DNA of 64,000 nucleotides from Methylobacterium isbiliense (lineage in GTDB: Bacteria > Pseudomonadota > Alphaproteobacteria > Rhizobiales > Beijerinckiaceae), in the NCBI RefSeq assembly GCF_022179325.1, contig NZ_BPQQ01000011.1, positions 21,537-85,536 on the forward strand, read 5' to 3'. The notes under the pieces were generated by a model. It was not told where the DNA came from, did not search any database, and saw only the letters and a list, made by a program, of their open reading frames with translations. Every line of letters begins with the position of its first letter. The stretch's first letter is position 1. Of this stretch, positions 27,955-37,136 are shown piece after piece. The position numbers and the translations under genes are program-made.

Positions 27955-29235
27955 TCAGCGCGAGAAGGCGGGCTCCTGACCAGCCTTTTGACCGGGCGCC
28001 TGGACCGGCGGCTCCGCCGCGCTGCAGGGCGCCCCCGCCCCGTCGCGTCCGCCCGGCGCGCAGGTCTCCTCCAGCCACAGCGCGAGGCCGAGCGCCGCCG
28101 CCGCCGGCAGCGCCAGCGCCACGAAGGCCCAGGTCCATCCGAGATGGATGGCGAGGAGACCGCCGACCCAGCCCGAGAGCGCGCCGCCGACGCCCTGGAC
28201 CGCCGCCACCGTCCCGAGCGCGGTCTGGGTCCGCCCGGACCCCCAGGTGAGGTCGGCCACCACCACCGGAACCGCGACGCCGATCACGCCGGAGGCCACG
28301 CCGTCGAGCACCTGCGCGAGGATCAGCCAGGCCGGGTCGTCGAGGAAGGCGGAGAGCAGCGCGCGCACCGGCAGCACCGCGCAGGCGACGAGCAGGAGCT
28401 GGCGTCGCCCGCGCCGGTCGGCCAGCGAGCCGGCGAGCAGCGCCACCGGGATCATCACGAGCTGCGCCACCATCACGTAGCGGGCGGTCCATCCGGTGCC
28501 GTCCTGCCCCGCCGCCACGAGCTTCTGGCCGAGCAGGCTCAGCATCGAGCCGTTGGAGAGGTTGAACAGGGCGAGCGCCGCCGACAGGAGCAGCAGCCGC
28601 CGGTCGGCCAGCACCCTGAGGATCGCCGACCGCTCCGGCCTGTCCTCCGGATCGTCCTCCTTCCAGCCGACGGCCCGGCGGGCGTTCCAGCTCGTCTTTG
28701 GGGTCATCAGCGCGGCGACGATCGCGGCCGCGGCGAGCAGACCCAAGACCCAGAAGGCCACGACCGGCCCGACATACGGCGTGCCGAAGCCGATCACCAG
28801 GGCGGCGCCCAGGATGCCGACGTGGTTCCAGGCCTGGTTGCGCCCCTGCTGTCGGGGAAAGGCCTGCTTGCCGACGATCCCGAGGGTCAGCGCCGTGACC
28901 GCCGGCACCACGAGCGTGCCGCCGAGCGCGGCGACGAACTGCGCGGCCAGGACCGCCGGGAAGGAGCGGGCCCCCATCAGCAGGAGCGTGCCGGCGAGAA
29001 TCGCCCCGCAGGCCGCCGCGATCAGCAGGCGCGGACGCCCGACGCGGTCGACGAGGGCGCCGAGCGGCCCGCTCAGCGCCAGCGTGGCGAGGCCGACCAG
29101 GGTGGTGACGAGGCCGACCTGGCTCGGGCTCCACTGCGCCGCCTGCGCCAGCCATGTGCCGAGGAAGGGGCCGAGCCCGCCCTGGATGTCGCCGACGAAG
29201 AGGTTGATGAGCGCGAGATGGGAGGTGGCCTGCAT
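27955..29235 (-). CDS. MFS transporter
   Basis: A 426-residue major facilitator protein. GALVDRVGRPRLL is the conserved loop 2-3 motif, and SLADRRGRRQLLLVA is its echo in the second half. LINLFVGDIQGGLGPFLGTWLAQ is characteristic of one uncharacterised bacterial MFS branch. The ATG at 29235 begins just before the first helix. The C-terminal 30 residues are Pro/Ala-rich and probably disordered. The substrate is unknown. Confidence 0.82.
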   Translation of the reverse strand: MQATSHLALINLFVGDIQGGLGPFLGTWLAQAAQWSPSQVGLVTTLVGLATLALSGPLGALVDRVGRPRLLIAAACGAILAGTLLLMGARSFPAVLAAQFVAALGGTLVVPAVTALTLGIVGKQAFPRQQGRNQAWNHVGILGAALVIGFGTPYVGPVVAFWVLGLLAAAAIVAALMTPKTSWNARRAVGWKEDDPEDRPERSAILRVLADRRLLLLSAALALFNLSNGSMLSLLGQKLVAAGQDGTGWTARYVMVAQLVMIPVALLAGSLADRRGRRQLLLVACAVLPVRALLSAFLDDPAWLILAQVLDGVASGVIGVAVPVVVADLTWGSGRTQTALGTVAAVQGVGGALSGWVGGLLAIHLGWTWAFVALALPAAAALGLALWLEETCAPGGRDGAGAPCSAAEPPVQAPGQKAGQEPAFSR

Positions 29236-29368
29236 CGACGCGATGATCCTCGTGCGGGCCGTTGCCGGCCGGTGGGCATCAACGCGCGTGCGGCGAAAAG
29301 GATGTGCGAGCGGGGCCGTTTCGTCGCGGCGCCCGCACCGGTGCCGGTTCCGCGTCGGCCTTGCCGCG

Positions 29369-29914
29369 TCAGGGGCTCGGCACCGCGCAGGCCGCGGCGA
29401 TGCGGGCGAGCAGCGGGTCGGCCACGCCCATCGCCACGAGGTGCTGGTGGGTGTTGCGCACGTAGTCGGGGTTGGCGCCCGAACGGCCGAGCCCCTGGCG
29501 CACGAGGCGCAGCAGCTCCGGCTCGGGCAGGCGCCCGGCATATTGCGGATGGGTGCGGTCCACCAGGTAGGTCACGGCGCTCACCCGCCGCCCGTCGTCG
29601 AGGCTCACCCCGAGCACCCGCTCGACGTAGACCGCCGTCACCTGTTCGCGCTCGCGCAGGTAGGCCAGCGTGGCGGGCGCCTCAGGCCCCGCCACCCGGA
29701 AGGCGACGCCCCGGCAGCTCCCGCCGCGGTCGAGGCCCAGCACGAGGCCGGGCCGCTCCGGCGTGCCGCGATGGACGTGGGAGAGCACGCAGAGCGCCCG
29801 GTGGTAGCCCCGCAGCCGCGCATGGCGGCGCTCGACAACCGGAAAGCCCGGGCGCCACATCAGCGACCCGTAGCCGAACACCCACAGGTCGGTGGGCGCC
29901 GTGTGCGTCTCCAT
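29369..29914 (-). CDS. Gamma-glutamylcyclotransferase, ChaC family
   Basis: A 181-residue ChaC-like protein. LWVFGYGSLMWRPGF is the substrate-binding P-loop of the family, and the catalytic Glu lies in LREREQVTAVYVERVL. The C-terminal HPQYAGRLPEPELLRLVRQGLG is typical. ChaC enzymes degrade glutathione to 5-oxoproline and Cys-Gly. It is divergent from the DUF2125 gene and upstream of the MFS gene on the minus strand. Confidence 0.9.
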   Translation of the reverse strand: METHTAPTDLWVFGYGSLMWRPGFPVVERRHARLRGYHRALCVLSHVHRGTPERPGLVLGLDRGGSCRGVAFRVAGPEAPATLAYLREREQVTAVYVERVLGVSLDDGRRVSAVTYLVDRTHPQYAGRLPEPELLRLVRQGLGRSGANPDYVRNTHQHLVAMGVADPLLARIAAACAVPSP

Positions 29915-30019
29915 CCCCTCCTCCGGCTTCCCTTGCAGGCGGCGGCCGGTAGCAGCTAGGGAAGCCCCGGTTCAAGGGCAACCCGGCGCGCGCCGCCGGA
30001 CCAGCGGGAGAGGTGGCCG

Positions 30020-31126
30020 ATGACGCAGGCGCCGGAGACGACGGATCCCAGGCCCGCCCGCGTGCGGCGGGGGCGCATCGGCCTGTTCCTGCCCTTCGGG
30101 CTGCTCCTCCTCGTCGTGGCGCTGTGGTCGGCCGGCTGGGTCTGGGTGCGGGGCCGGGCCGCCGAGGAGATCGACGGGTGGTTCGCGCGCGAGGCCCAGG
30201 CGGGCCGCAGCTGGACCTGCGCCGACCGCTCGGTCGGGGGCTATCCGTTCCGGCTCGAACTGCGCTGCACGGCGTTGCGCTTCGCGCGCTCCGACGTGCG
30301 CTTCACGGTGGGGCCGGTGGTGGCGGTGGCGCAGGTCTACCAGCCGCGCCACGTGATCGTCGAGGCGACCGGACCGTTCCACGTCGAGCAGGACGGCAAG
30401 GTCGGCGACGTCGAGTGGCGGCTCCTCGAAGGCTCGGCCCACCTCACCCAGGGCGGGTTCCAGCGCGTCTCCCTGGTGGTCGACGGGCTCAAGGGGCAGG
30501 TCGCGGGCGTGGAGCCGCAGCCGATCGCCTTCACGGCCGGCCATCTGGAGGTGCATGCGCGCCCGACCCCCGGCCGTTTCGACACGGACGGGGCGGTGGA
30601 CCTGAGCGCGCGGGTGGCCAAGGCCACGCTGCCGCTGCTCGATCCCCTGCTCGGCGGCCCGGAGCCGGCCGATCTCGCCCTCGACGCCACGGTGAACCGG
30701 GCGGCGGGCGTGCGCACGCGGCCGCTGGCCGAGGAGCTGGAGCGCTGGCGGGTGGCCGGCGGCAGCGTCGACCTCACCCGGCTTAACGCCGAGAAGGGCA
30801 AGAGCCGGCTGCAGGTGCAGGGCAGCCTCCGCCTCGACGAGGCCCACCGGCTTGCGGGCGACCTCGACGTGCGCACCGCCGGCCTCGACGCGGTGATCGC
30901 GCCGCTGATCACCGAGCAGCTCGGCGGGCGGATCGGCGGCGACGGCGCGGCGCTGATCGGCAATCTCGTCGGCCAATTCCTCGGCGGCGGCCGGCGGCGC
31001 GAGCCCGCGCCGGGCCCGGGATCCGAGGGCACGCTGAAGCCGCTCCCGCCGGTGCGCCTCGTCGGCGGGCGGGTGGCCGTCGGCCCCTTCGCGATCCCGA
31101 ACCTGCGCCTCGATCCCCTCTACTGA
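30020..31126 (+). CDS. DUF2125 domain protein
   Basis: A 368-residue protein with a single N-terminal membrane anchor (about residues 21-41) and a large periplasmic DUF2125 domain, marked by SVGGYPFRLELRC and ALRFARSDVRFTVGPVVAVAQVYQPRHVIVE. The repeat-like beta structure resembles AsmA-type lipid-handling proteins, though that link is only suggestive. DUF2125 proteins are common in Alphaproteobacteria and have no settled function. Confidence 0.85.
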   Translation: MTQAPETTDPRPARVRRGRIGLFLPFGLLLLVVALWSAGWVWVRGRAAEEIDGWFAREAQAGRSWTCADRSVGGYPFRLELRCTALRFARSDVRFTVGPVVAVAQVYQPRHVIVEATGPFHVEQDGKVGDVEWRLLEGSAHLTQGGFQRVSLVVDGLKGQVAGVEPQPIAFTAGHLEVHARPTPGRFDTDGAVDLSARVAKATLPLLDPLLGGPEPADLALDATVNRAAGVRTRPLAEELERWRVAGGSVDLTRLNAEKGKSRLQVQGSLRLDEAHRLAGDLDVRTAGLDAVIAPLITEQLGGRIGGDGAALIGNLVGQFLGGGRRREPAPGPGSEGTLKPLPPVRLVGGRVAVGPFAIPNLRLDPLY

Positions 31127-31136
31127 GCCGCCCCGA

Positions 31137-31439
31137 TCAGTTGATCTGGTCCTCCGCACGGCGCGGGGTCATCGCCTGTTCCAGCTTGGTGAGCAGGTCG
31201 CGCAGCGAGACGATCGCGTCGAGGTTGCCGCGCAGATGCGCCACGGTCGCGCGGCGCACCACCACTTGCCCGGTCTCGTCGAGCTCCTGGAGCGCGGCGG
31301 TCAGCAGGATGCGTCCGACGCCGCCGGACCCCCCGGCCGCGCAGGCATCCTCGAAATAGATCAACGGCGCGTGGCCGATATCGATCGTTCCCGGCGCATC
31401 CGAGGCCGCTCTGACTGCAGCAATCCGCCTGTCACCCAT
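31137..31439 (-). CDS. Small protein of unknown function
   Basis: A 100-residue predicted protein I do not recognise. It has a glycine-rich middle (CAAGGSGGVGRIL) and an amphipathic helical C-terminal half (VAHLRGNLDAIVSLRDLLTKLEQAM). Codon use is in keeping with neighbours, and an AT-rich region upstream (31440-31612) could be its promoter. It is convergent with the DUF2125 gene. Treat as a plausible but unproven gene. Confidence 0.55.
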   Translation of the reverse strand: MGDRRIAAVRAASDAPGTIDIGHAPLIYFEDACAAGGSGGVGRILLTAALQELDETGQVVVRRATVAHLRGNLDAIVSLRDLLTKLEQAMTPRRAEDQIN

Positions 31440-31612
31440 CGCCGTCGGCTCCCTTGCTGGCGCCAGTTACTCGCAACATTGCAAGTATCGCGTCGGGAAG
31501 ACGGCAAAAATTTGGGCAGATGTATTTCAAGTATGTTAACTGAGATCGATGCAAGCGAGGGTGGTCTGTTGAAGAGGATCGGTTGTGCGGCGACCGCTTG
31601 CGGCCCCGCGCG

Positions 31613-32317
31613 TCACGCCGCCAGCCGCAGATCCGCCTCGGTCGCCGCGGGGACGCCGCCGATCTGGTCGAGCTGCGAGCAGTGCAGGAGCCTGACCTCG
31701 AACGCCGCGGCGAGGGTCTGCACCGCACCGCCGATGCGCCCGTTCGTGACGATGCAGGCGAGGTTGCACGCGTCGCGCCGCGCTGCCGCAACCACCTCCT
31801 GCACGGCCCGGCATTCGATCTCGGTCGCCGCATGGTGGAGATGGGCGGCCACCCGGTTCCGGCCGTCCTCCAGGATCAGGTGGGCGCCCTGCCGCCGGTC
31901 CTCCGCCGGGAGCCGGACCGTCCAGCCGAGCTGTTCGAGGGATCGCGCGACCAGCCGCGCGAAGGCCGCCGGGGAGTCGCTGGCGCGGTCGATGAAGGTC
32001 CACGAGTCGATCTCGCGGTTCAGGAGCCCGGCGAATTCGGCGTTGAGCGCGCGCTCGAAGTCGCCCGGGGTGACGAGGGCGCGGTCGCGCCATGGCACGT
32101 GGCTGCGGTAGTGCCGACGCAGCCGGTGGCGCCACTGCGTCTCGAACTCGCCCGGCGACCGCGACCAGCGTTCGAGCCAGCGCTTCTCGATGACGTAGCG
32201 CTCCGCATGCGGCCGCAGGATCCTGCGGCAGCGGGCCGTGAGACGATTGCGGCGATGCGCGACGAGCATCAGAGCCGCCCAGATCACTGCGGCGGCGGCG
32301 ATCGCTGACAGAGTCAT
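31613..32317 (-). CDS. Membrane-anchored Mrr-like restriction-endonuclease-fold protein, probably inactive
   Basis: A 234-residue protein with one N-terminal membrane helix (MTLSAIAAAAVIWAALMLVA) and a cytoplasmic segment. The C-terminal domain resembles the Mrr catalytic fold: LEQLGWTVRLPAEDRRQGAHLILED, then AVQEVVAAARRDACNLACIVTNGRIGGAVQTLAAAF. In active Mrr domains the motif reads GxDl...QxK. Here the Asp position is His (GAHL) and the QxK strand reads VAAHLHH, so the metal-binding residues look absent. That suggests a DNA- or partner-binding role instead of cleavage. The fold call is by eye and should be treated as tentative. Confidence 0.6.
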   Translation of the reverse strand: MTLSAIAAAAVIWAALMLVAHRRNRLTARCRRILRPHAERYVIEKRWLERWSRSPGEFETQWRHRLRRHYRSHVPWRDRALVTPGDFERALNAEFAGLLNREIDSWTFIDRASDSPAAFARLVARSLEQLGWTVRLPAEDRRQGAHLILEDGRNRVAAHLHHAATEIECRAVQEVVAAARRDACNLACIVTNGRIGGAVQTLAAAFEVRLLHCSQLDQIGGVPAATEADLRLAA

Positions 32318-32454
32318 TCGGATGGTGCCGTCTCGTGCGGGGGGCACCGAAAGTGTCGGCCGGCCTCGCTTAACCGAGGGTTTCGGCCCGGTCCGGAGGT
32401 TGTTTCCGCGCGGGCGGGCCGTATTCAGGGTGAATCGGGCGTCAACGCCGCGCC

Positions 32455-32694
32455 CTACGACCGCTGCGCCCCCGCATTGCTCGGGGCCGTGCGCTCGTCC
32501 TCGTGGGTGTGGGGCGTGGTCGTGCCGGTGGCGCCGGGATCGCGCGTGCGCAGGCGCTCGGGCACGGTCTGGTCCGGGGCCGGGATGTTGGGTGCCTGTT
32601 CGCGGCTCTTCTGCGGGGTGTCGACGGCCTGCGCCAGCAGCACGGCGCCCATCATGCCGAGCACGAGACACGAGTGGCGGATCATCGACGTCAT
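32455..32694 (-). CDS. Small secreted protein of unknown function
   Basis: A 79-residue predicted protein with a signal-peptide-like start (MTSMIRHSCLVLGMMGAVLLAQA) and a polar Pro/Thr-rich remainder (ERLRTRDPGATGTTTPHTHEDE). A strong AGGAGGAG site lies upstream, which is the main reason to believe it. I do not recognise a family. Confidence 0.6.
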   Translation of the reverse strand: MTSMIRHSCLVLGMMGAVLLAQAVDTPQKSREQAPNIPAPDQTVPERLRTRDPGATGTTTPHTHEDERTAPSNAGAQRS

Positions 32695-33008
32695 GGCGGG
32701 CGCTCCTCCTCCGGTCCGGGGAATGATCCGCGCGGTCGAACGGTTCCGGCGGGCGGCGACGAACCGGGGCGGATCATCGCCCTCCCCCGCCGCAGGCCCG
32801 CACCGGCAGGCCGCCGATCCAGGCCGCCGATCCAGGCCGCCGATCCAGGTCGCCGATCTCTTGGGAAACCCGGCCTCATCACTTCGGCGAAGGGCCGCGA
32901 TTCTGCGAGCCGGACGGAGCCCGGCCGTGTAGTTTTGCCGGGCGGAGCCTGCCGTGACGGTGGCGCGCCTGCTTCGCCAATCGGGGCCATTCCGGGAAGG
33001 GAACGCTG
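32695..33008. other. 314-bp intergenic region with a 13-bp tandem repeat
   Basis: This divergent region between the small secreted protein gene and the TctC gene contains a short tandem repeat (listed separately). It presumably holds both promoters. No ORF worth calling is present. Confidence 0.5.
32810..32858. repeat. 13-bp tandem repeat, about 3.8 copies
   Basis: Three perfect copies of GCCGCCGATCCAG (32810-32848) are followed by a partial copy with one change (GTCGCCGATC). It is in a divergent intergenic region. Copy number could vary between strains, and the GATC sites inside may be methylation targets. Confidence 0.85.
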
Positions 33009-33986
33009 ATGAAACGCATTCTGCTCGCACTCGCTACGGTTCTCGGCGTCATCGCGCCGGATGCACGGGCACAAGACGCGTATCCGTCACGGCCGATCAC
33101 CGTGGTGGTGCCGTTCTCGGCCGGCGGCACGACCGACATCGTGGCGCGCCTGATGGCCGAGCACATGAGCCGGACCGTGGGGCAGCAGCTCGTGGTGGAG
33201 AACGTCACCGGGGCCGGCGGCACCCTGGGCGTCACCCGGGTCTCCAGGGCGGCACCGGACGGCTACACCATCCTGATGGGCAATCTCGGCACGCAGGCGG
33301 CGAGCGTCGGGCTCTATCCGAAGCTCGCTTATGATCCGCGCACCGACTTCGAGCCGATCATGAACTCGGCCTCGACACCCATGCTGGTCGTGGCCAAGAA
33401 GGATCTTCCGGTCAAGGACTTCAAGGAGTTCGTCGCCTACCTCAAGGCCAACGCGCCGAAGATGAACTACGGCACGGGTGGCGTTGGGTCGACCTCGCAC
33501 CTGACCTGCCTCTTCCTCGAAACCCTGGTGGGCGTGAAGCCGCAGCACGTGCCCTACCGCGGCTCGGGTCCGGCGCTGACCGCGCTCCTCGGTGGCCAGG
33601 TCGATTACGTCTGCGATCAGACCGTCGGGATCGTGCCGACCGTGCAGGCCAAGCAGGCCAACGGGCTCGTCGTCGCGGTCCCGCACCGCCTCGCCGTCGT
33701 GCCGGACGTCCCGACCTCGGCCGAGCAGGGTCTGCCCCAGTTCCAGGCGACCGGCTGGAACGCGCTGTTCGCCCCGAAGGGCACGCCCAAGGAGATCGTC
33801 GCGAAGCTCAACAGCGCAGCGCGCGCCGCCCTCGCCGACCCCAACACCCGCAAGCGCCTTCTCGACATCGGTGCGGAACTCCCCGACGAGGCCGGCCAGA
33901 CGCCCGAGGCGCTGGGCCAGCTCGTCCGCTCCGAGATCGACAAGTGGGTGCCGATCATCCGGTCGGCCGGCGTCACCGGGCAGTAG
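33009..33986 (+). CDS. TctC/Bug-family tripartite tricarboxylate transporter substrate-binding protein
   Basis: A 325-residue periplasmic protein with a signal peptide (cleavage near ARAQ) and the Bug-family opening YPSRPITVVVPFSAGGTTDIVAR. KMNYGTGGVGSTSHL and GKQAN-like VQAKQANGLVV are family regions. Such proteins bind carboxylates for TctAB-type importers. No tctA or tctB is nearby, making this an orphan, as is common in Proteobacteria. A GGGAACGCTG stretch precedes the ATG. Confidence 0.92.
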   Translation: MKRILLALATVLGVIAPDARAQDAYPSRPITVVVPFSAGGTTDIVARLMAEHMSRTVGQQLVVENVTGAGGTLGVTRVSRAAPDGYTILMGNLGTQAASVGLYPKLAYDPRTDFEPIMNSASTPMLVVAKKDLPVKDFKEFVAYLKANAPKMNYGTGGVGSTSHLTCLFLETLVGVKPQHVPYRGSGPALTALLGGQVDYVCDQTVGIVPTVQAKQANGLVVAVPHRLAVVPDVPTSAEQGLPQFQATGWNALFAPKGTPKEIVAKLNSAARAALADPNTRKRLLDIGAELPDEAGQTPEALGQLVRSEIDKWVPIIRSAGVTGQ

Positions 33987-34393
33987 GGCCGGAATCCCGG
34001 GCTGCCGGCGCCGCGCGGCAGCCCGGGCGGGCGAGCGCACCCGCGCCCCGTCTTCGCGGGGTCCCGGCGCCGCGCGATGTCTCGACCGGCGGCCCTCGCC
34101 TCCATGGCCCCGGACACCCGCATGGGCCATGGCCTCCGCTCGAGTCGCGTAAGGACGCGCCGTCGGCCCGGCGCATGGGCGCCCGACGGCCCGCCGCCTT
34201 GCGCCCATGCTCGTCCCCTTGCCCGAAAGGGCCAGTCCGCGGGGCTTGAGCCCTGCCGTCCACGTGGCATTGATGGCCTTGCCTCGCGGCGCGCCATGAG
34301 CGGGCGGACCGCGGGGCGACCGGGAACGCGTCTTCGCCCCTATGGCGCACGGCAGCGCTTCGATAGAATAGCAGGACGCATTGGGGAGAGACC
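33987..34393. other. 407-bp intergenic region
   Basis: It begins with the terminator hairpin of the TctC gene (33996-34027). The remaining 360 bp hold no ORF with recognisable homology and no tRNA. A GGGGAGAGACC ribosome site at its end serves the reductase gene at 34394. Confidence 0.5.
33996..34027 (+). terminator. Terminator hairpin after the TctC-type gene
   Basis: CCCGGGCTGCC and GGCAGCCCGGG form a perfect 11-bp stem with a 10-base GC-rich loop, directly after the stop codon. There is no T tract, typical for this GC content. Confidence 0.6.
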
Positions 34394-35443
34394 ATGCCGC
34401 GCAATATTCTGATTCTGGGAGCCTCGTACGGCTCGTTGCTCGCCACAAAGCTGCTGATGGCGGGTCACAACGTGACGCTGGTCTGTCGACGCAAGACCGC
34501 CGACCTGATCAACCGGGAGGGCACCGAAGTCCGCATCAAGTTGCGCGACGAGCCCGAGCACCGCTCCATTCGGTCGCGCGACCTGCCCGGCCGGCTGGAC
34601 GCAGCGCCGCCCGAAGCGGTCGATCTGTCCCGCTACGATCTGGTCGGCCTCGCCATGCAGGAGCCGCAATACAACAACCACACCATCCGTGTGCTGATGA
34701 TCAAGATCGCCGAGGCGAAACTGCCTTGCCTCTCGATCATGAACATGCCGCCCTTGCCGTATCTCAAGAGGATCCCGGCCGTGGCGGGCATGGATCTTGA
34801 GGACGCCTACACCAATGCCGGCGTCTGGGACCGGTTCGAGCCGGGATTGGTGACGCTCTGCTCCCCCGACCCGCAGGCGTTCCGGCCGCCGGAGGAGGGG
34901 GCGAACGTGCTGCATGTCGGGCTGCCCACGAACTTCAAGGCGGCGGCCTTCGCCGACGAGGCGCACAACCGGCTGCTGCGGGAACTGGAGGCGGACATCG
35001 ACGCGGTGCGCCTCGACGGCCAGGACGTGCCGGTGAAGCTCAAGGTGTTCGACTCGCTCTTCGTACCCCTGGCGAAATGGTCGATGCTGCTGACCGGCAA
35101 CTACCGCTGCATCACCCCCGACGAGCCGCAATCGATCCGCGACGCCGTGCACGGCGATCTGGCACGCTCGCGCGTGATCTACGAGCACGTCGACGCCGTC
35201 GCGCGGCGCCTGGGGGCCGACCCGGAGGATCAGGTGCCGTTCGAGAAATACGCCAAGGCGGCGGAGGGGCTCCTCAAGCCGTCCTCGGCGGCCCGGGCGG
35301 TGGCGAACGGGGCGCCCTTCATCGAACGGGTGGACCTCTTGGTCAAACTGATCTCGCATCAGCTCGGCATGCCGGACGCCGAGATCGATCGCACGGTCCA
35401 GATCGTGGACCGGAAGCTCGAAGAGCGGATCATCGAGGGCTGA
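34394..35443 (+). CDS. Ketopantoate reductase (ApbA/PanE)-like oxidoreductase
   Basis: A 349-residue protein with an N-terminal Rossmann fold (ILILGASYGSLLATKLLMAGHNVTLVCRR) and an alpha-helical C-terminal domain, as in the PanE superfamily. The nucleotide loop has GASYGSL instead of GxGxxG, and the canonical PanE Lys is not obvious, so it is likely a divergent dehydrogenase with another substrate. It sits between a Bug-type binding protein and an MHS transporter, suggesting organic-acid metabolism. Confidence 0.7.
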   Translation: MPRNILILGASYGSLLATKLLMAGHNVTLVCRRKTADLINREGTEVRIKLRDEPEHRSIRSRDLPGRLDAAPPEAVDLSRYDLVGLAMQEPQYNNHTIRVLMIKIAEAKLPCLSIMNMPPLPYLKRIPAVAGMDLEDAYTNAGVWDRFEPGLVTLCSPDPQAFRPPEEGANVLHVGLPTNFKAAAFADEAHNRLLRELEADIDAVRLDGQDVPVKLKVFDSLFVPLAKWSMLLTGNYRCITPDEPQSIRDAVHGDLARSRVIYEHVDAVARRLGADPEDQVPFEKYAKAAEGLLKPSSAARAVANGAPFIERVDLLVKLISHQLGMPDAEIDRTVQIVDRKLEERIIEG

Positions 35444-35448
35444 TTCGC

Positions 35449-35468
35449 CACGGCGCGGGAGCGCCGTG
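35449..35468 (+). terminator. Terminator hairpin after the PanE-like gene
   Basis: CACGGCGC-GGGA-GCGCCGTG, a perfect 8-bp stem closed by a GGGA tetraloop, starts six bases after the stop codon. No T tract follows. Confidence 0.6.
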
Positions 35469-35726
35469 CTCGCCACCCGGCCCCCGCAACCCTGGCGCGC
35501 AAACCTTCGGGCCGCGCGCGACGTCCGGCGCCGCAAGCGTGTGCCGGACGCTCCCCATGCGAGGAAAGCGGCCGATTCGCGTCCCGAACCGGTGAGACCA
35601 ACCGGCACATCGGCGCGCAGCCGCTTGACCCCGAGCGCCTCCGCCGACCAAGCTCCAGCCGCCCGATCCTGCGCAGACGCCCCGGACCCCGCGCCGGGGC
35701 CGGACCAATCGGAGGCCGGCACCCAG

Positions 35727-37070
35727 ATGGCGATCGATCAGGCTCAAGGCCCGCCTCCCTCCTCCACGCCGCTCGAGCGCGATGCCCGCTTGGTCTCGAC
35801 CGACCACAAGGTCGCCCCGAGCGAGATCGCCATCGGCGTCGTCATCGGGCGCGCCGCGGAGTATTTCGACTTCTTCGTGTTCGGCATCGCCTCGGTGGTC
35901 GTCTTTCCCAAGGTGTTCTTCCCGTTCGCCGAGCCTGTGACGGCGACGCTCTACTCCTTCGCCATGTTCTCGCTGGCCTTCATCGCCCGGCCGGTCGGCT
36001 CCGTCATCTTCACGGCGGTCGACCGCCGGCACGGCCGCGGCGTCAAGCTGACCATCGCGCTGTTCCTGCTCGGCTTCTCCACCATGGCGATCTCGTTCCT
36101 GCCGAGCTACGCGCAGATCGGCGCGTGGTCGCTGTACCTCCTCGGCATCCTGCGCTTCGGGCAGGGCCTCGCCCTCGGCGGGGCCTGGGACGGGCTCGCC
36201 TCGCTCCTCGCGCTCAACGCGCCGATCGAGCGACGCGGCTTCTACGCCGCCATTCCGCAGCTCGGCGCGCCGCTCGGCTTCATGGTCGCCAGCGTGCTGT
36301 TCGCCTTCTTCATGCTCAACCTCACGGAGGCGGATTTCCTCGACTGGGGCTGGCGCTATCCCTTCTTCTGCGCCTTCGCCATCAACGTCGTGGCCCTGTT
36401 CTCGCGGCTGCGGCTCGTCGCGACGGACGAGTTCGCGCGCCTCCTCGAACGGCGCCGGCTCGAACCCTCGCCCATCCTCCCGCTGATCCGCAACCACGCG
36501 GCGGACCTCCTCGTCGGCGCGCTGATCCCGCTGGCGAGCTTCGCGCTGTTCCATCTTGTGACGGTGTTTCCGGTCAGCTGGATCACGCTGTTCACCCACC
36601 GCTCGGCGGGCGAGTTCCTGATGGTGCAATGCTCGGCCGCCTTCATCTGCGCGGTCGCGATCGTGGCCTCGGGCCTGATCGCCGACCAGATCGGCCGCCG
36701 CATGCTGCTGCTGATCTCGGCGGGCCTGATCGCCGTCTTCGCCATCGGCAGCACCATCGCGCCGCTCCTCGTGGAGGAGAACGCGATCGGCCAGACGATC
36801 TACGTCAATGCCGGGTTCCTGCTGCTGGGCCTGTCCTACGGGCAATCGTCCGGGGCGGTGACGTCGCGGCTGGCGCAGCGCTACCGCTACACCGGTGCGG
36901 CTCTCACCAACGACCTCGCGTGGCTGCTCGGGGCGGGCTTCGCGCCGCTGATCGTCCTGTTCCTGTCGGCCCGATACGGGCTCGCCTGCGTCGGCCTGTA
37001 CCTGCTCTCGGGCGCGGTCACGACGCTGCTCGCGCTCAGCCTCTCGCGGTCCGAGATCCGGCAGGTCTGA
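35727..37070 (+). CDS. MHS-type MFS transporter upstream of cyoABCD
   Basis: A 447-residue transporter of the metabolite:H+ symporter branch. [27 protein letters not shown] is the characteristic first helix, [18 protein letters not shown] the loop 2-3 motif, and [14 protein letters not shown] the helix 4-5 motif. GGAGG lies about 10 bases before the ATG at 35727. The stop is within 70 bp of cyoA on the same strand. An MFS gene directly ahead of cyoABCD suggests joint expression; the substrate is unknown. Confidence 0.85.
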   Translation: MAIDQAQGPPPSSTPLERDARLVSTDHKVAPSEIAIGVVIGRAAEYFDFFVFGIASVVVFPKVFFPFAEPVTATLYSFAMFSLAFIARPVGSVIFTAVDRRHGRGVKLTIALFLLGFSTMAISFLPSYAQIGAWSLYLLGILRFGQGLALGGAWDGLASLLALNAPIERRGFYAAIPQLGAPLGFMVASVLFAFFMLNLTEADFLDWGWRYPFFCAFAINVVALFSRLRLVATDEFARLLERRRLEPSPILPLIRNHAADLLVGALIPLASFALFHLVTVFPVSWITLFTHRSAGEFLMVQCSAAFICAVAIVASGLIADQIGRRMLLLISAGLIAVFAIGSTIAPLLVEENAIGQTIYVNAGFLLLGLSYGQSSGAVTSRLAQRYRYTGAALTNDLAWLLGAGFAPLIVLFLSARYGLACVGLYLLSGAVTTLLALSLSRSEIRQV

Positions 37071-37136
37071 GCCGTGCGGATGCCGACGCCTCCGCGCCCT
37101 CCGAACGCGTCTCGCCCCCGCGCGAGGAACCCTGGA

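Noticed and set aside
29936-29985. GGTTCAA-like T-loop suggesting a tRNA near 29970
   Set aside because: No cloverleaf arms can be drawn around it.
32810-32858. Short CRISPR-like array
   Set aside because: The 13-bp units are directly adjacent with no spacers, so it is a simple tandem repeat.
34077-34412. A 111-codon frame in the gap before the PanE-like gene
   Set aside because: Arg/Pro-rich composition, no ribosome site, and it runs into the start of the real gene.
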